Assembly: GCA_903911925.1 (NCBI GenBank)
Contig: CAIWFH010000179.1
Coordinates: forward strand, 1-41,768
Direction of reading: 5' to 3'
Source: an uncultured Acidobacteriaceae bacterium
GTDB taxonomy: Bacteria; Acidobacteriota; Terriglobia; Terriglobales; Acidobacteriaceae
Length of the DNA: 41,768 nt
Below are positions 6,906 to 16,102 of this stretch, one piece after another. The translations under genes were made by a program, and so were the position numbers. Within the stretch, counting starts at the first letter, position 1. The number at the start of each line of letters is the position of its first letter. The notes beneath the pieces are model-generated. The model searched no databases. It saw nothing but the letters and a program-made list of their open reading frames with translations, and was not told the origin of the DNA.

Positions 6906-8477
6906 CTACTCGTGCTTTGGGGCGTTCTTCGACCGTACCTTGAACCAGATGGGCGTGCCTTTGAAGCCGAAGGCTTCGCGGATCTGGTTTTCAAGGAAGC
7001 GTTCGAAGCTGAAGTGCAGCTTGATGTCGCGGTCGGTGAACAGAATGAAAGTGGGAGGTGCGACGGCTGCCTGGGTCATGTAGTAGATGCGCACCCGCTT
7101 GGACATGGGAACCGGGGCGCGCTGGAAGTCAATGCGGTCGAGGAAGCGATTCATCTGGCCGGTGGTGACGCGTTTGCGCCGCTCTTCGGCCACCTTTTTG
7201 ACTTCATGAAGAACGCGGTCCATTCCTTTGCCGCCGGGGCCCTTGCCCTCAAGTGCCGAGAGAAAGATGACGGGCGCATAGCTCAGATACTTGAGCACGT
7301 GGCGCAACTGCTCTTCGAAGACCTCGCGGTCGGCGGGGGGCTTGCCGTCGGTGCGGCCGGTGGTCACCGCGTCCCACTTGTTTACTACGATGATGACGCT
7401 GCGTCCGCTCTCGTGGGCGTAGCCTCCGATTGTGGCGTCGGCGCCGGTGACGCCCTCAGTGGCGTCGAGCACCAGCAGCGCAACGTCTGCCGCTTCAAGG
7501 TGACGCCGGGCCATGACCACGCTCATCTTCTCGGCCATGAGGTGGGTCTTGCCCTTGCGTCGAATGCCGGCCGTGTCGACGAACCGGAACTGGGTGCCTT
7601 CGAACTCAACCAACTCGTCCACAGCGTCGCGCGTCGTGCCGGCGACGGGCGACACGATAGCGCGCGTTGTGCCGGTGATTGCGTTGAGTAATGTGGATTT
7701 GCCGACATTGGGACGGCCGATAATGGCAACCGAGGTTTCGTACTGCTCAAACTCGCCGTGGGTGCGATGCAGGGGACGAAGATCATCTTCCGGCGTCGCC
7801 GGACCGCCTTCAGAGATTTCGGCTTCCTCGGCCTCAGCGTCTTCGGCTTCTTGCGCGGCTTCCGTTTGTTCCTCGGTTAATGCAGCTTCAGGCGGCGCGG
7901 GAATGGCTTCTGCGATTGCCTCCAGCAGGTCGCCGATGCCCAGGCCGTGCTCGGAGCTGATGCCGAATACATTGCGAATGCCTAACTGGCGGAAGTTCTC
8001 AGCGGCGTAGGCCATGGCCTCGCCTTCAACCTTGTTGACGGCGAGGAACAGCGGCTTGCCGCCGCGCAGGAGCATGCGCACCAGGTCGTAGTCCGGACTG
8101 GCCAGTTCGGTGCGGGCATCGACAACGAGAATGAGCGCGTCGGCCTCTTCAAGCGCCACCATGGCCTGGGCGTAAATTTCGGAAGGGATCAGTTCAGCGT
8201 CGTCGGGCACCATGCCGCCGGTATCGACCAGGCGGAATTCCCGGCCCAGCCATTCAAATTCACCATAGATGCGGTCGCGGGTAATGCCTGGCTCGTCGCC
8301 CACGATGGAGCGGCGGCTCTTGGTAAGCCTGTTGAATAGAGTCGATTTACCTACATTCGGGCGGCCTACGATGGCCACCAGCGGCAGCACGGCTGCATCC
8401 GGGTCTTTTTGAACAGCTGTTTTACGATACTTTGCCAAAATAATCTCCAATTGCCGGATAAGGGGAACAGCAAACAT
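6906..8477 (-). CDS. der: Ribosome-biogenesis GTPase Der (EngA)
   Basis: Der has two consecutive GTPase domains and acts in 50S assembly. Both P-loops read GRPNVGKST, each followed by its DxxG motif (DTGGMVPD; DTAGIRRKG) and NKxD/NKxE motif (NKVEGE; NKWDAV), and a C-terminal KH-like domain closes the protein. With the start at 8477 it has 523 residues, versus about 440-490 usually. The excess is an Ala/Glu-rich acidic linker between the G domains (residues about 197-228) and a short N-terminal extension. The open frame reaches 8534, and a further in-frame start there cannot be excluded; neither has a clear Shine-Dalgarno. It is divergent from the helicase gene. Confidence 0.96.
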   Translation of the reverse strand: MFAVPLIRQLEIILAKYRKTAVQKDPDAAVLPLVAIVGRPNVGKSTLFNRLTKSRRSIVGDEPGITRDRIYGEFEWLGREFRLVDTGGMVPDDAELIPSEIYAQAMVALEEADALILVVDARTELASPDYDLVRMLLRGGKPLFLAVNKVEGEAMAYAAENFRQLGIRNVFGISSEHGLGIGDLLEAIAEAIPAPPEAALTEEQTEAAQEAEDAEAEEAEISEGGPATPEDDLRPLHRTHGEFEQYETSVAIIGRPNVGKSTLLNAITGTTRAIVSPVAGTTRDAVDELVEFEGTQFRFVDTAGIRRKGKTHLMAEKMSVVMARRHLEAADVALLVLDATEGVTGADATIGGYAHESGRSVIIVVNKWDAVTTGRTDGKPPADREVFEEQLRHVLKYLSYAPVIFLSALEGKGPGGKGMDRVLHEVKKVAEERRKRVTTGQMNRFLDRIDFQRAPVPMSKRVRIYYMTQAAVAPPTFILFTDRDIKLHFSFERFLENQIREAFGFKGTPIWFKVRSKNAPKHE

Positions 8478-8621
8478 CAATGCGTGATCAAAGTTGATTT
8501 GGCCCAGACCAACCCACAGGCCCACAATCTTCATCCTAAGCGCTTTCTGACCTTTCTGCCCGGACTGGGGCTGGGCGGCGCTGCCGGAGCGGGTGGCTCA
8601 CTATGATGGAGTGAGCACCCG

Positions 8622-10628
8622 ATGGCTCCCAGCGACAATCCAACCCGTGCCTTGCCAAGCCTGCATGAGTTCTTTGCGCCGGGCGGTATATTGGCGCGTT
8701 CGCCGCTGCCTTACGAATATCGACCCGGACAGCTTGAAATGGCGAAGGCGGTGGAGCGGGCTCTGCAAGAGCGGCGGCACCTGATTGTCGAGGCAGGCAC
8801 AGGGACCGGCAAAACGCTGGCCTACCTGCTGCCGGCGTTGCGCACCGGGCAGCGCGTCATCATCTCCACGGGCACCAAGGCGCTGCAGGACCAACTCTAC
8901 TTCCGCGACGTTCCTTTCCTTGAGACGCTGCTGGGCGATCTGCATGTGTGCTATATGAAGGGCCGCGCCAACTACCTTTGCCGCCACAAGCTGTCTGCGC
9001 TGCGCGATCAGCCGATTCTCACGGGCCTGGAAGAGATTGACCAGTACAGGCAGATCAGCGAGTGGGAGCAGGAGACCGAAACCGGCGACCGGGCGGAGAT
9101 CTCAGGCATGCCCGAGTCAAGCGCGCTGTGGCAAAAGCTGGATGCGAGGACCGAGGCCTGCCTTGGTTCAACTTGCCCCGATTACCGGCGCTGCTTCATC
9201 ACCGAGATGCGGCGCAAGGCGCTCGAGTCGGACATTATCATCGTCAACCACCACTTGTTCTTCGCCGACTTGTCTGTGAGGCAGGAGGCGGCAGGTGCGC
9301 CGGACGCCGGCATTCTGCCCGAGGCCGCGGCGGTGATCTTCGACGAGGCGCATGAGTTGGAAGAAGTGGCGTCGAGCTACTTCGGGCTTTCGGTGAGCAA
9401 TATCCGCTTTGAAGAGTTGGCGCGGGACACCGACGTGCTGCTGCGCGGCAAAGAGGGCGCGGACAAACTTCCCGCCGTGACGGCACAGCTGCGGGAGCGG
9501 GCGAGGATGTTCTTTGCCGGGCTGCCAATGGCGGGTGACGGCCGCCAGCCATTTACGGAGCGGGAAGAGTTTCTTGAGAACTCTGGGGACCTCTACACGG
9601 CCGTTTGCACCACGCTGCGCCGGATGGAAGCCGAGATGGAGGGGCTTACCGGCGTGGATGAAGCGCCGGGGTTGAAGAAGCGGGTGGCCCGGCTGCGAAG
9701 CGAGCTTGAGTTCCTGCTCGAATCGAACGCCAACAACATGGTGTATTGGATGGAGCGGCGGGTGTTTGGGGGAGGTACTGCGCCCACCGCACGGGGCGGA
9801 GCGCGAACTGCTTCACGGACCACCTTTCTGCAAGCCACGCCGATCGATGTTTCGGAATTGCTGCATGAGATGGTCTTCGAGCAGATTCCGACGGTGGTGC
9901 TGACCTCGGCCACGCTCACCGTGCAGGGCGGGTTTGAGCACATGCGCAAGCGGCTGGGGCTGACCGAGGCGCGGGAGCTGGTGGTGCCGTCGCACTTCGA
10001 CTACGGGAAGCAGGCGCTGCTTTACCTGCCGCCCAATATGCCCGATCCGCGCGAGCCGGATTTTCAAGAGGCCGCCGCGAACGTGATTCGGCGGGTGCTG
10101 GAGATTACCAGGGGGCGGGCCTTCTGCCTGTTCACCAGCTACGCGCAGATGCGGGACCTTTATGAGCGGCTGGCGCCGGTGCTGGACTTTCCGATCCTGC
10201 TGCACGGCACAGCTCCGCGCAAGGCGCTGCTGGAACAGTTTCGCGAGACGCCGAATGCGGTGCTTTTTGGCACTTCGAGTTTTTGGCAGGGTGTGGACGT
10301 GCAGGGCGAGGCGCTGAGCTGCGTGATCATCGACAAGCTGCCGTTTGCCGTGCCCAGCGACCCGGTGGTGCAGGCACGCATGAAGGCGATTGAAGAGGCC
10401 GGCGGGAAGCCTTTCTTCGACTACCAGGTGCCTTCGGCGGTGCTGACGCTGAAGCAGGGATTCGGACGGCTGATCCGCTCGCTTGAAGACCGGGGCGTGC
10501 TTGTGCTGCTGGATCCGCGCATCCGCAGGCAGAGGTACGGGCAGACGTTTCTGGCCAGTTTGCCGCCTTACCGGATGACGGCGACGATTACGGACGTGGA
10601 AGAGTTCTTTGCCGATGTGGCGAAATAG
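8622..10628 (+). CDS. dinG: ATP-dependent helicase, DinG/XPD family with Fe-S cysteines
   Basis: This is a superfamily 2, 5'-to-3' type DNA helicase of the DinG/YoaA group, acting on damaged or structured DNA (R-loops, G-quadruplexes in characterised members). The 668-residue product has motif I EAGTGTGKT at residues 57-65, the DEAH box in VIFDEAHELEEVASS, and C-terminal motifs including GTSSFWQGVDVQG and QGFGRLIRS. Four cysteines (in RANYLCRH, then ACLGSTCPDYRRC) lie between motifs I and II, the position of the 4Fe-4S cluster of XPD/DinG. No exonuclease domain is fused. A GGAG lies about 10 nt before the start. It is followed by a dense repeat block rather than by another gene. Confidence 0.93.
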   Translation: MAPSDNPTRALPSLHEFFAPGGILARSPLPYEYRPGQLEMAKAVERALQERRHLIVEAGTGTGKTLAYLLPALRTGQRVIISTGTKALQDQLYFRDVPFLETLLGDLHVCYMKGRANYLCRHKLSALRDQPILTGLEEIDQYRQISEWEQETETGDRAEISGMPESSALWQKLDARTEACLGSTCPDYRRCFITEMRRKALESDIIIVNHHLFFADLSVRQEAAGAPDAGILPEAAAVIFDEAHELEEVASSYFGLSVSNIRFEELARDTDVLLRGKEGADKLPAVTAQLRERARMFFAGLPMAGDGRQPFTEREEFLENSGDLYTAVCTTLRRMEAEMEGLTGVDEAPGLKKRVARLRSELEFLLESNANNMVYWMERRVFGGGTAPTARGGARTASRTTFLQATPIDVSELLHEMVFEQIPTVVLTSATLTVQGGFEHMRKRLGLTEARELVVPSHFDYGKQALLYLPPNMPDPREPDFQEAAANVIRRVLEITRGRAFCLFTSYAQMRDLYERLAPVLDFPILLHGTAPRKALLEQFRETPNAVLFGTSSFWQGVDVQGEALSCVIIDKLPFAVPSDPVVQARMKAIEEAGGKPFFDYQVPSAVLTLKQGFGRLIRSLEDRGVLVLLDPRIRRQRYGQTFLASLPPYRMTATITDVEEFFADVAK

Positions 10629-10677
10629 GGACTGACGGACCAGGGACCAGGGACTAGAGACTAGAGACTAGAACGAG
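10629..10677. repeat. GGGACTAGAGACTAG-type tandem repeat
   Basis: Short direct repeats of the forms ACCAGGGACC and AGACTAGAG start directly after the dinG stop codon. The same family recurs inside the mnmG gene at 24520-24618, where it is translated. This copy is non-coding. Confidence 0.7.
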
Positions 10678-10694
10678 CCGGCTGATTGGGGTTC

Positions 10695-10823
10695 GTGGTA
10701 TCCCCGGTCTCCAAACGCGGGAGACCGGGGGCACCCACAGCTTCGGGCAGAGAAGGACTGGCTGGTTGGGGTTTGTGGTCTCCCACCCTTCCCGCAAAGA
10801 ACGCGCGAAGGATGGGGCACCCT
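10695..10823. repeat. Two tandem GTGGTATCCC...GGGGCACCC palindromes
   Basis: Copy 1 (10695-10736) has a perfect 11-bp stem, CCCCGGTCTCC/GGAGACCGGGG. Copy 2 (10775-10823) has a 10-bp stem with one mismatch, CCCACCCTTC/GAAGGATGGG. Both keep the family ends GTGGT.TCCC and GGGGCACC. The stem sequences differ while the ends are conserved, as in the copies at 14404, 15289, 27427, 34755, 38587 and 40377. Confidence 0.8.
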
Positions 10824-10893
10824 CAATGTTGGGTTGGGGTAGGCTCTCGAAAGACGGGAAGAAGGGTGGGCTGCCCGTCGACGATTTGCGTTT

Positions 10894-13284
10894 TCAAAAT
10901 GTGCCAATCAGGTTGATTGCGAGTGATCGGCCCCGGCCAGTGACCGGGGTCATGTTGCCTGTGGCGCCATAGATGTCGATGTTATTGCCGCCGAGTGGCA
11001 ATTCGTAGAGCCGATTGAAAAGGTTGTCCGCCCGGAAGCCTCCTTGGAAATGCCTGGTCCTGTAAACAGCGCGAACATCGAAGAGGGCGTATCCCGGGGT
11101 AGGCAGTTCCAAGCGGTTTGGATCGAGGCGCGACTTGCGATCCACCGACTCAGCGCTAACCCCGACCTTTAGCCCTCTAACCTCCTGGTCGAAGGCAAGA
11201 TGCAGGTTAAGGGGCATCATCTGATAAAGCGGTGTACCGCTGTCGGTACGAGTACCGCGCAGCCATGCCCCACCTGCGCGCAGTTTCCCGGTTCCGGCGG
11301 AGTCGCTGCTCCACAGCGTGGCAAAACCGGAAACATCGCCGCCGTAGATGCGGGCGTCATGATTGGCGAAACGCAGCAGCGGCGTTCCCATTCCCATCAT
11401 GCCCATCGAGACAACATCCACGTCGACGTAGTCCTGGATGGAATTCAGGTGGGGGGTCAGCTTCACCTCCCACGGTTTTGGCGCATGGCCCTGCAGCAGC
11501 AGAGTGCCGCTGACGACGTTACCGGTCTCCGGCTTCAGGGCGACGTTGCCGTAATACATGTTGCCATCGCCGAACCAGCCGATCATGCTGGCCGCCATCA
11601 TGCCGGTGGACCACGTGTAGCGTTCGTAGAGATTGGGAGAACGGTTCTTCCGCGCGTAGCCGAACTCCAACGCTGCGTGATTGTTGGCATCGTATCGAGC
11701 CAGTGCAGTCAAGTCGAAGTTGACGTCGGTGCGGGAGTGGTTTTCAGAATTGAATGCCGCAGCGTCGGCGGCATACATGCTGGAGTAACCCTGCACGTTG
11801 CCCGCATCGGACCATAAGGTATCGTTGCGCACGCCGAAAAAGGTGGCCCAGTGCGAATTCCAGTGACTGAAGAACTCCGCGTACGTCCCCAGCCGGGTGC
11901 GGCGCCCATTGTCGATATTGACAAAGGTGTCAGGTCCCATCATGGGAGCCATTCCGGCAACCGGTGGCCACCAGTCATCCAGGCGGAGGCGGTGCAACTC
12001 ATTGCCGGCGCGAAAGGTGTGGCGCGCAGAGAGCGCAGCCTCATAGCGCACTGAATAGCCCAGATCGCGGCCGTGGGTATTCATCGGCATGGATGCACCC
12101 GCGCCGTCCACGTCTACCTTGTCCGAGAGAAAGTTCATCTCATGGAGGGTGTTCTGCCAGTAGAAGCGGGCATCGAGGGAACCCGCCGCCAGTGTGCGGC
12201 GGTAGCGCACATTGAGCGAAGTGGCGTTGTTGTGAGTCAGGTCCATGAAGGCGTTCACAAAGCCCTCGAAGGGAACATGATGGTAGCTTCCGGTTGCCTC
12301 AAAGAAGTTGTGACCTCTTTGCGCCGCCAGTGTGAGCGCATGGTCAGTGCTCTGAGCGTAGGTTGACGTAATCTTGCGTCCCGCACCATCGGAATAGTCA
12401 TCGGTGGTGGTGAATGCGCCGACATAGCCGATGCTGAGGTGTTCACTGGCGATGGATTCATTGAGCGATCCACCCCAGTTATTGCCGTTGGAGCGGTAGA
12501 ACCCTACGAAGGTTCCCTCCTGGCGCAGCTTGCTTCCTGACTCGGCAAATGCGGGGGCGGAAGACTCGACCGAGATGGTTCCGCCCAAGCTGTCTCCACC
12601 AAGGCTGACCGGCGTGATGCCGGCCAATACCGTCATCTGCGCGGCCTGAGCAGGAGCGACATAGGCGAGCGTAGGGTTCATATGGTTTGGGCAGGCGCTG
12701 GAGATGGTCATGCCATCCACCACGATTTTGGCCCGCTCGTCGCCCAGGCCGTGCAGGAAGGGGATGGTGGCCAGTTCGCCATTGCCATGCAAGCTGACTC
12801 CTGGCGCGTCGGCCAGCAGATCGGCGCTGTTGTGGCTTTGCGCGGAGGATTGGACTCTCAGATCCCAAGCGGCGACGGAACCGGCGTCCTGTCCCTCGAC
12901 TTGAACGTTGGTCGCGACCACGGCAATCGAAAGCGAGAGGTCTTCGGAAAGTTCTTTGCCGGCTACCACGGTAAGGGAACGGATCATCTGGCTGGCAAAT
13001 CCTGGCGCCGCGGCGGTTAGCTGATACTCGCCAACTGGGACGGAAGCAAAGGAAAATCGGCCCAGGCGGTCGGAGACTCTGGTTTCGTTGAAGCTTGAAG
13101 CGGCAGAGCGCAATTCCACGCGCGCTCCGGTGATTACCGCACCTGAAGGATCCTTGAGCACGCCGGCAACGCTGCCGGTGGACAAGGATGTTGGTACGGC
13201 GGATGGTTGTGTTTCCTGGGTGAGACTCTGGCCCCGCATCGACGAAGCAAACAGAAGCGCAAGCATAGGTAGAAGAACGCGCAC
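10894..13284 (-). CDS. TonB-dependent outer-membrane receptor, probable copper uptake (OprC-like)
   Basis: The 796-residue product is an outer-membrane beta-barrel energised by TonB. After a signal peptide (VRVLLPMLALLFASSMRGQS) comes a carboxypeptidase-regulatory-like domain (residues about 38-110, with VAGVLKDPSGAVITGARVEL), then the plug (VVDGMTISSACPNHM) and the barrel, ending in Phe as outer-membrane proteins do. The plug carries CPNHM (Cys about 198, Met about 202) and the barrel carries HEM (about 381-383). These match the CxxxM and HxM copper ligands known in Pseudomonas OprC. Met-rich loops (SMPMNTHG, MAPMMGPD, GMMGMG) agree. The GTG start at 13284 was chosen because GGAGGAGG lies 5 nt upstream and the signal peptide begins there; the frame is open further. 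A Cys/His-rich exported protein precedes it by 117 nt. Confidence 0.88.
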   Translation of the reverse strand: MRVLLPMLALLFASSMRGQSLTQETQPSAVPTSLSTGSVAGVLKDPSGAVITGARVELRSAASSFNETRVSDRLGRFSFASVPVGEYQLTAAAPGFASQMIRSLTVVAGKELSEDLSLSIAVVATNVQVEGQDAGSVAAWDLRVQSSAQSHNSADLLADAPGVSLHGNGELATIPFLHGLGDERAKIVVDGMTISSACPNHMNPTLAYVAPAQAAQMTVLAGITPVSLGGDSLGGTISVESSAPAFAESGSKLRQEGTFVGFYRSNGNNWGGSLNESIASEHLSIGYVGAFTTTDDYSDGAGRKITSTYAQSTDHALTLAAQRGHNFFEATGSYHHVPFEGFVNAFMDLTHNNATSLNVRYRRTLAAGSLDARFYWQNTLHEMNFLSDKVDVDGAGASMPMNTHGRDLGYSVRYEAALSARHTFRAGNELHRLRLDDWWPPVAGMAPMMGPDTFVNIDNGRRTRLGTYAEFFSHWNSHWATFFGVRNDTLWSDAGNVQGYSSMYAADAAAFNSENHSRTDVNFDLTALARYDANNHAALEFGYARKNRSPNLYERYTWSTGMMAASMIGWFGDGNMYYGNVALKPETGNVVSGTLLLQGHAPKPWEVKLTPHLNSIQDYVDVDVVSMGMMGMGTPLLRFANHDARIYGGDVSGFATLWSSDSAGTGKLRAGGAWLRGTRTDSGTPLYQMMPLNLHLAFDQEVRGLKVGVSAESVDRKSRLDPNRLELPTPGYALFDVRAVYRTRHFQGGFRADNLFNRLYELPLGGNNIDIYGATGNMTPVTGRGRSLAINLIGTF

Positions 13285-13401
13285 GATGACCTCCTCCGGT
13301 CCGGCAGGGCGTTCGTGGTGAGTTACGAACGCGCGAAACAACAGACGCACGCGGCGGGGAGCAGACAAGAGTTTTCCAGTCTTTGGCGCCGCGTGTCGAA
13401 G

Positions 13402-13782
13402 TTAGAGGAGTTGCGATTCGGGTGGGCCGCGCTTGGACCGCGAACGGTCGCGCGATATCCTGCGCTTCGATTCCGACTGCACGACGCCGTTGGGATGGCT
13501 CGCGAGAGTGATGAAGCTAACCGGACTCGATTGATAGAGCGAGAGCGGGGTGTGAGCAGCCTTGGGTTGAACCGGGAAGCAGGGGCATTTCGAGGCGGGC
13601 GCCGCCCAATGTGGGTGACCATCCTCGAGCGCAGCGCGCTCCGCCATGTTCATCATGCAATGGTGCTTGCCGCCCCTGCGGCAGCATGCGGGCAGACGCG
13701 ACTCCGCACTGGCAGGAACGAGGGCCATGAGAGGCACGAGCCAGTACACGAGAACGAGACAAATACCCACGATGCGACGCAT
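13402..13782 (-). CDS. Small exported Cys/His/Met-rich protein, putative copper-binding
   Basis: The 126-residue product begins with a signal peptide (hydrophobic residues about 5-24, ending ASA). The mature part carries a dense group of possible metal ligands, ACCRRGGKHHCMMNM (about residues 32-46), then HPHW and CPCFP. The C-terminal third is basic and looks disordered. A GGAG Shine-Dalgarno lies 5 nt before the ATG. It is upstream of the OprC-like receptor on the same strand, so a copper role is inferred from ligands plus context. It is not a recognised named family here; a DUF2946-like protein is an alternative. Confidence 0.75.
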   Translation of the reverse strand: MRRIVGICLVLVYWLVPLMALVPASAESRLPACCRRGGKHHCMMNMAERAALEDGHPHWAAPASKCPCFPVQPKAAHTPLSLYQSSPVSFITLASHPNGVVQSESKRRISRDRSRSKRGPPESQLL

Positions 13783-14103
13783 GGCGCTCCATTACACCGA
13801 AATCCAATCGAAACAGGACTCGGCATACCGCAGTTTCCACCGGACTCCGCGGTCCCTTCGTTGCGGAAGGTCAAGACCTATTCAACGAATTATCGCAGAC
13901 GCACTCATCGACTGAAGATGAGCAACGAAACGCCGGCTTGGCTCCTGCTTCCTGCGATTTTTGCGGCTCTGGATGGATTACTGCCTGTACGCCCCGTACA
14001 GCACGGTTCAAGGCATCGAAGGCCGAGTGGAAAGGGTGATTCGGTGGTCGCCCAAGTAGAATCGGAGCAGGTATGGCGGAGAATCTCCGCGCCCCCGGAG
14101 AAT
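13783..14103. other. Divergent region upstream of the copper genes
   Basis: No convincing gene is seen. A rightward frame from 13918 (starting MSNETPAWLLLPA) is open into the next gene but has no Shine-Dalgarno and loses protein-like character after about 20 residues. The leader of the leftward copper genes must lie here; no clear operator was found. Confidence 0.4.
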
Positions 14104-14364
14104 ATGTCGCGCAACTTCTACATCCTGGCTGGCACACTGGCGTTCTTCGCGCTGATTTCAGCGGGGATGGGGCTGGTGCCTTCGAGCTTTCAGCCGGGAT
14201 TGCCGGCCAATGCGTCGATGTGGCGGATGGTGGCGTTGATTCTGCTGGTATTGGGGCTGGGAGCGGCGCTAGTGGGGGTGATGAGCCACCTGTTTGAGCA
14301 GGTGGACCGGCGCAGCGATGAGGCCCGGCAGGCGGCCAGAAAGAAGCGGCGGGACGGGAAGTGA
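14104..14364 (+). CDS. Small two-helix membrane protein
   Basis: The 86-residue product is not recognised. It has two hydrophobic segments (FYILAGTLAFFALISAGMGL and MVALILLVLGLGAALVGVM) and a basic, charged C-terminus (RRSDEARQAARKKRRDGK) likely in the cytoplasm. The start is set by CCGGAGAAT, a GGAG 3 nt before the ATG. The longer open frame upstream, back to 13315, overlaps the receptor leader and is a shadow. Confidence 0.7.
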   Translation: MSRNFYILAGTLAFFALISAGMGLVPSSFQPGLPANASMWRMVALILLVLGLGAALVGVMSHLFEQVDRRSDEARQAARKKRRDGK

Positions 14365-14403
14365 GAGACAGCGAGTCGGCCAGATACGAGGGCAGACGGG
14401 GGT

Positions 14404-14452
14404 GTGGTATCCCACCCATTCACCAGAAAGACGGCGAATGGATGGGGCATCC
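14404..14452. repeat. GTGGTATCCC...GGGGCATCC palindrome
   Basis: The ends match the dispersed family, and the stem is CCCACCCATTC paired with GAATGGATGGGG, with one bulge. It is nearly identical to the copy at 34755-34803, including the inner loop. A degraded CAGGTCCTTCGACT-family remnant (about 14470-14532, ending GAGGATGACGG) follows. Confidence 0.75.
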
Positions 14453-14628
14453 GGCTTTTTGGGGTGAACCTGCGCGGGTTCATCTCTGGACGTAACTCGC
14501 TTCCCGCGCGTCGGACTGCTGAGGATGACGGAAAATCGGGGGGATGGCGCGGTTGGGGTACGGCGACGATGGAACTGCAATAGAATGGGAAGTGGGACTC
14601 TTCCCCGCACTGGACAGCCGAGACGCCG

Positions 14629-15006
14629 ATGTTTGAAGTCAACGTGGAGGCCGGTTTTTCTTCCGGCCATTATCTTCGCAACTACAAGGGCAAGTGCGAG
14701 AATCCGCACGGGCACAACTATAAGGTGAATGTGACCCTGGCCGGGGCCGAACTGGATGCGGCCGGCATGTTGCTTGACTTCAAGCTGCTGAAACAGGTGC
14801 TGCGCCCGGTGATTGAGCGCATCGACCACCAGATGCTGAACGATCTGGAGCCGTTTACGGTGCTGAACCCCTCGGCCGAAAACCTGGCGAAGTATTTTTA
14901 TGACCAGACGAATGAGCAGCTTGCAGGGATGACGCAGGGGCGCGTTCGGGTGAAGGACTGCACTATCTGGGAGACGGATACGACTACGGCTACTTATTAC
15001 GAGTAG
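14629..15006 (+). CDS. queD: 6-carboxytetrahydropterin synthase / PTPS family
   Basis: This family converts dihydroneopterin triphosphate to 6-carboxy-tetrahydropterin (QueD, queuosine pathway) or 6-pyruvoyl-tetrahydropterin. The 125-residue product has the three zinc His residues in SSGHYL and PHGHNY, the conserved Cys of GKCENPHGH used in catalysis, and the DFK and HQMLND motifs. The C-terminal VKDCTIWETDTTTATY is typical. Length is normal. No other queuosine gene is nearby, so QueD is preferred over PTPS on general bacterial distribution only. Confidence 0.93.
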   Translation: MFEVNVEAGFSSGHYLRNYKGKCENPHGHNYKVNVTLAGAELDAAGMLLDFKLLKQVLRPVIERIDHQMLNDLEPFTVLNPSAENLAKYFYDQTNEQLAGMTQGRVRVKDCTIWETDTTTATYYE

Positions 15007-15375
15007 GGTGTTCGAGGGATATTGCTTTTTATTGGGAAGCGGCCCAAAGAGGTTGGCGGGCCAGGTCGCCTCTTTGGCGGAGCGGACTGGGAGAATACCC
15101 CAGGGCCTGAAGGCCACACCTATTGTGCCGGGTTTATGTCCGGAATAAATCGGGGACCTACCGCTCGAATGAGTTTGGTCCGCAGGCTGTAAGGTCCCTA
15201 ACTTCATGAGCCAGATGCAGGTCCTTCGACTCCTCCGTCCCGGGGGTGGGTTGGTGTCGCTCGTTTTGAAGATGGCTGGTTTGGTGTTGTGGTATCCCAG
15301 GTCTGAAAATCCAGACCCGGGGCACCCAGCTTTTTTGGAAGAGCCGGCTCGGTTTTTTTCCGTTCCAGAACTTCT
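15007..15375. repeat. Gene-free stretch made of degraded repeats
   Basis: No ORF is supported. It contains CCAAAGAGG/CCTCTTTGG (15044-15077, 16-nt loop), a TTGGTCCGCAGGCTGT motif at about 15174 that also occurs at 96 and 189, the left part of the ATGCAGGTCCTTCGACTCC family (15214-15233), and a full GTGGTATCCC...GGGGCACCC palindrome (15289-15327, stem CCCAGGTCTG/CAGACCCGGG with one mismatch). Confidence 0.7.
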
Positions 15376-16044
15376 CTAGTTCATCTGGCTGGACTTCGAC
15401 TTCAGGTACTTGTCGAAGGGAATCTCGAAATAAAACAACTCGTTGCCATCGGCGTTGCGCAGCTTGTGCAGGTGCAGCTTTGCGCCCTGGAGCGGGTTGT
15501 CGAGGTCTGAGACGTCGTAGAAGAGGAAGCCGGCGCGCGTGGTGTGGGGCTCGACGACAAGGGCGCCGTACTCGAAGGTGTTGAAGTCTTCTTCGATGGC
15601 CTTGTTGCTGGCCTTGGGCTTGAGCTTGATGGGGGGTAGCGGGCCAGGCAATGGAATCTTGCTGCCCTCGCGCTCCTTGCGGGTCATGAGACGCTCAACG
15701 TCCTCGGGCTCGGCGGCCTGAATTTTGTCGCCGGCAGCAGTGAGGAAGAGAATGCGCGCGTCGCGCAGGCTGATGGGGCGGGCGCCGTTGTTGGTGACGA
15801 TGAGTCGGACCGGCATGACGCCGTGGCCGAGATAATCGACGCGGAAGATGGCGGCTTTTTCCCTGGTGTCGTAGGGCTCGGCGGCGATGGCGACCTTTTC
15901 ATCGTCATGCACCTCGAATGCGGCAAAGGCCGTGGCGGGCTGGACGGCGGGCGGAGCGTGGTCGCTGGCCATGACCGGGAGCGCCAGCAAAAGCAGGAAA
16001 AGCGGAGTTGCCCGCAAGGTCTTCATCGTGCTCGACTTTATCAT
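15376..16044 (-). CDS. Exported protein of unknown function
   Basis: The 222-residue product is not recognised. A signal peptide covers residues about 7-26 (MKTLRATPLFLLLLALPVMA). The mature part looks like one or two beta-sandwich domains: VRLIVTNNGARPISLRDARILF resembles Ig-like or chaperone-type strands, and the second half contains a proline/lysine linker (KIPLPGPLPPIKLKPKAS). The start could be the ATG at 16026 rather than 16044, since the signal peptide begins at that Met. It is divergent from waaA, with 58 nt between. Confidence 0.75.
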   Translation of the reverse strand: MIKSSTMKTLRATPLFLLLLALPVMASDHAPPAVQPATAFAAFEVHDDEKVAIAAEPYDTREKAAIFRVDYLGHGVMPVRLIVTNNGARPISLRDARILFLTAAGDKIQAAEPEDVERLMTRKEREGSKIPLPGPLPPIKLKPKASNKAIEEDFNTFEYGALVVEPHTTRAGFLFYDVSDLDNPLQGAKLHLHKLRNADGNELFYFEIPFDKYLKSKSSQMN

Positions 16045-16102
16045 TCAAGGGCCGCCTGTATCATTTACAGGTTAGACCGTTGAGAGGCAGTATCTGTCAC
16101 GC

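Noticed and set aside
13315..14103. Upstream part of the long frame leading to the small membrane protein
   Set aside because: It is antisense to the copper genes and has no start signal; the real start is taken as 14104.
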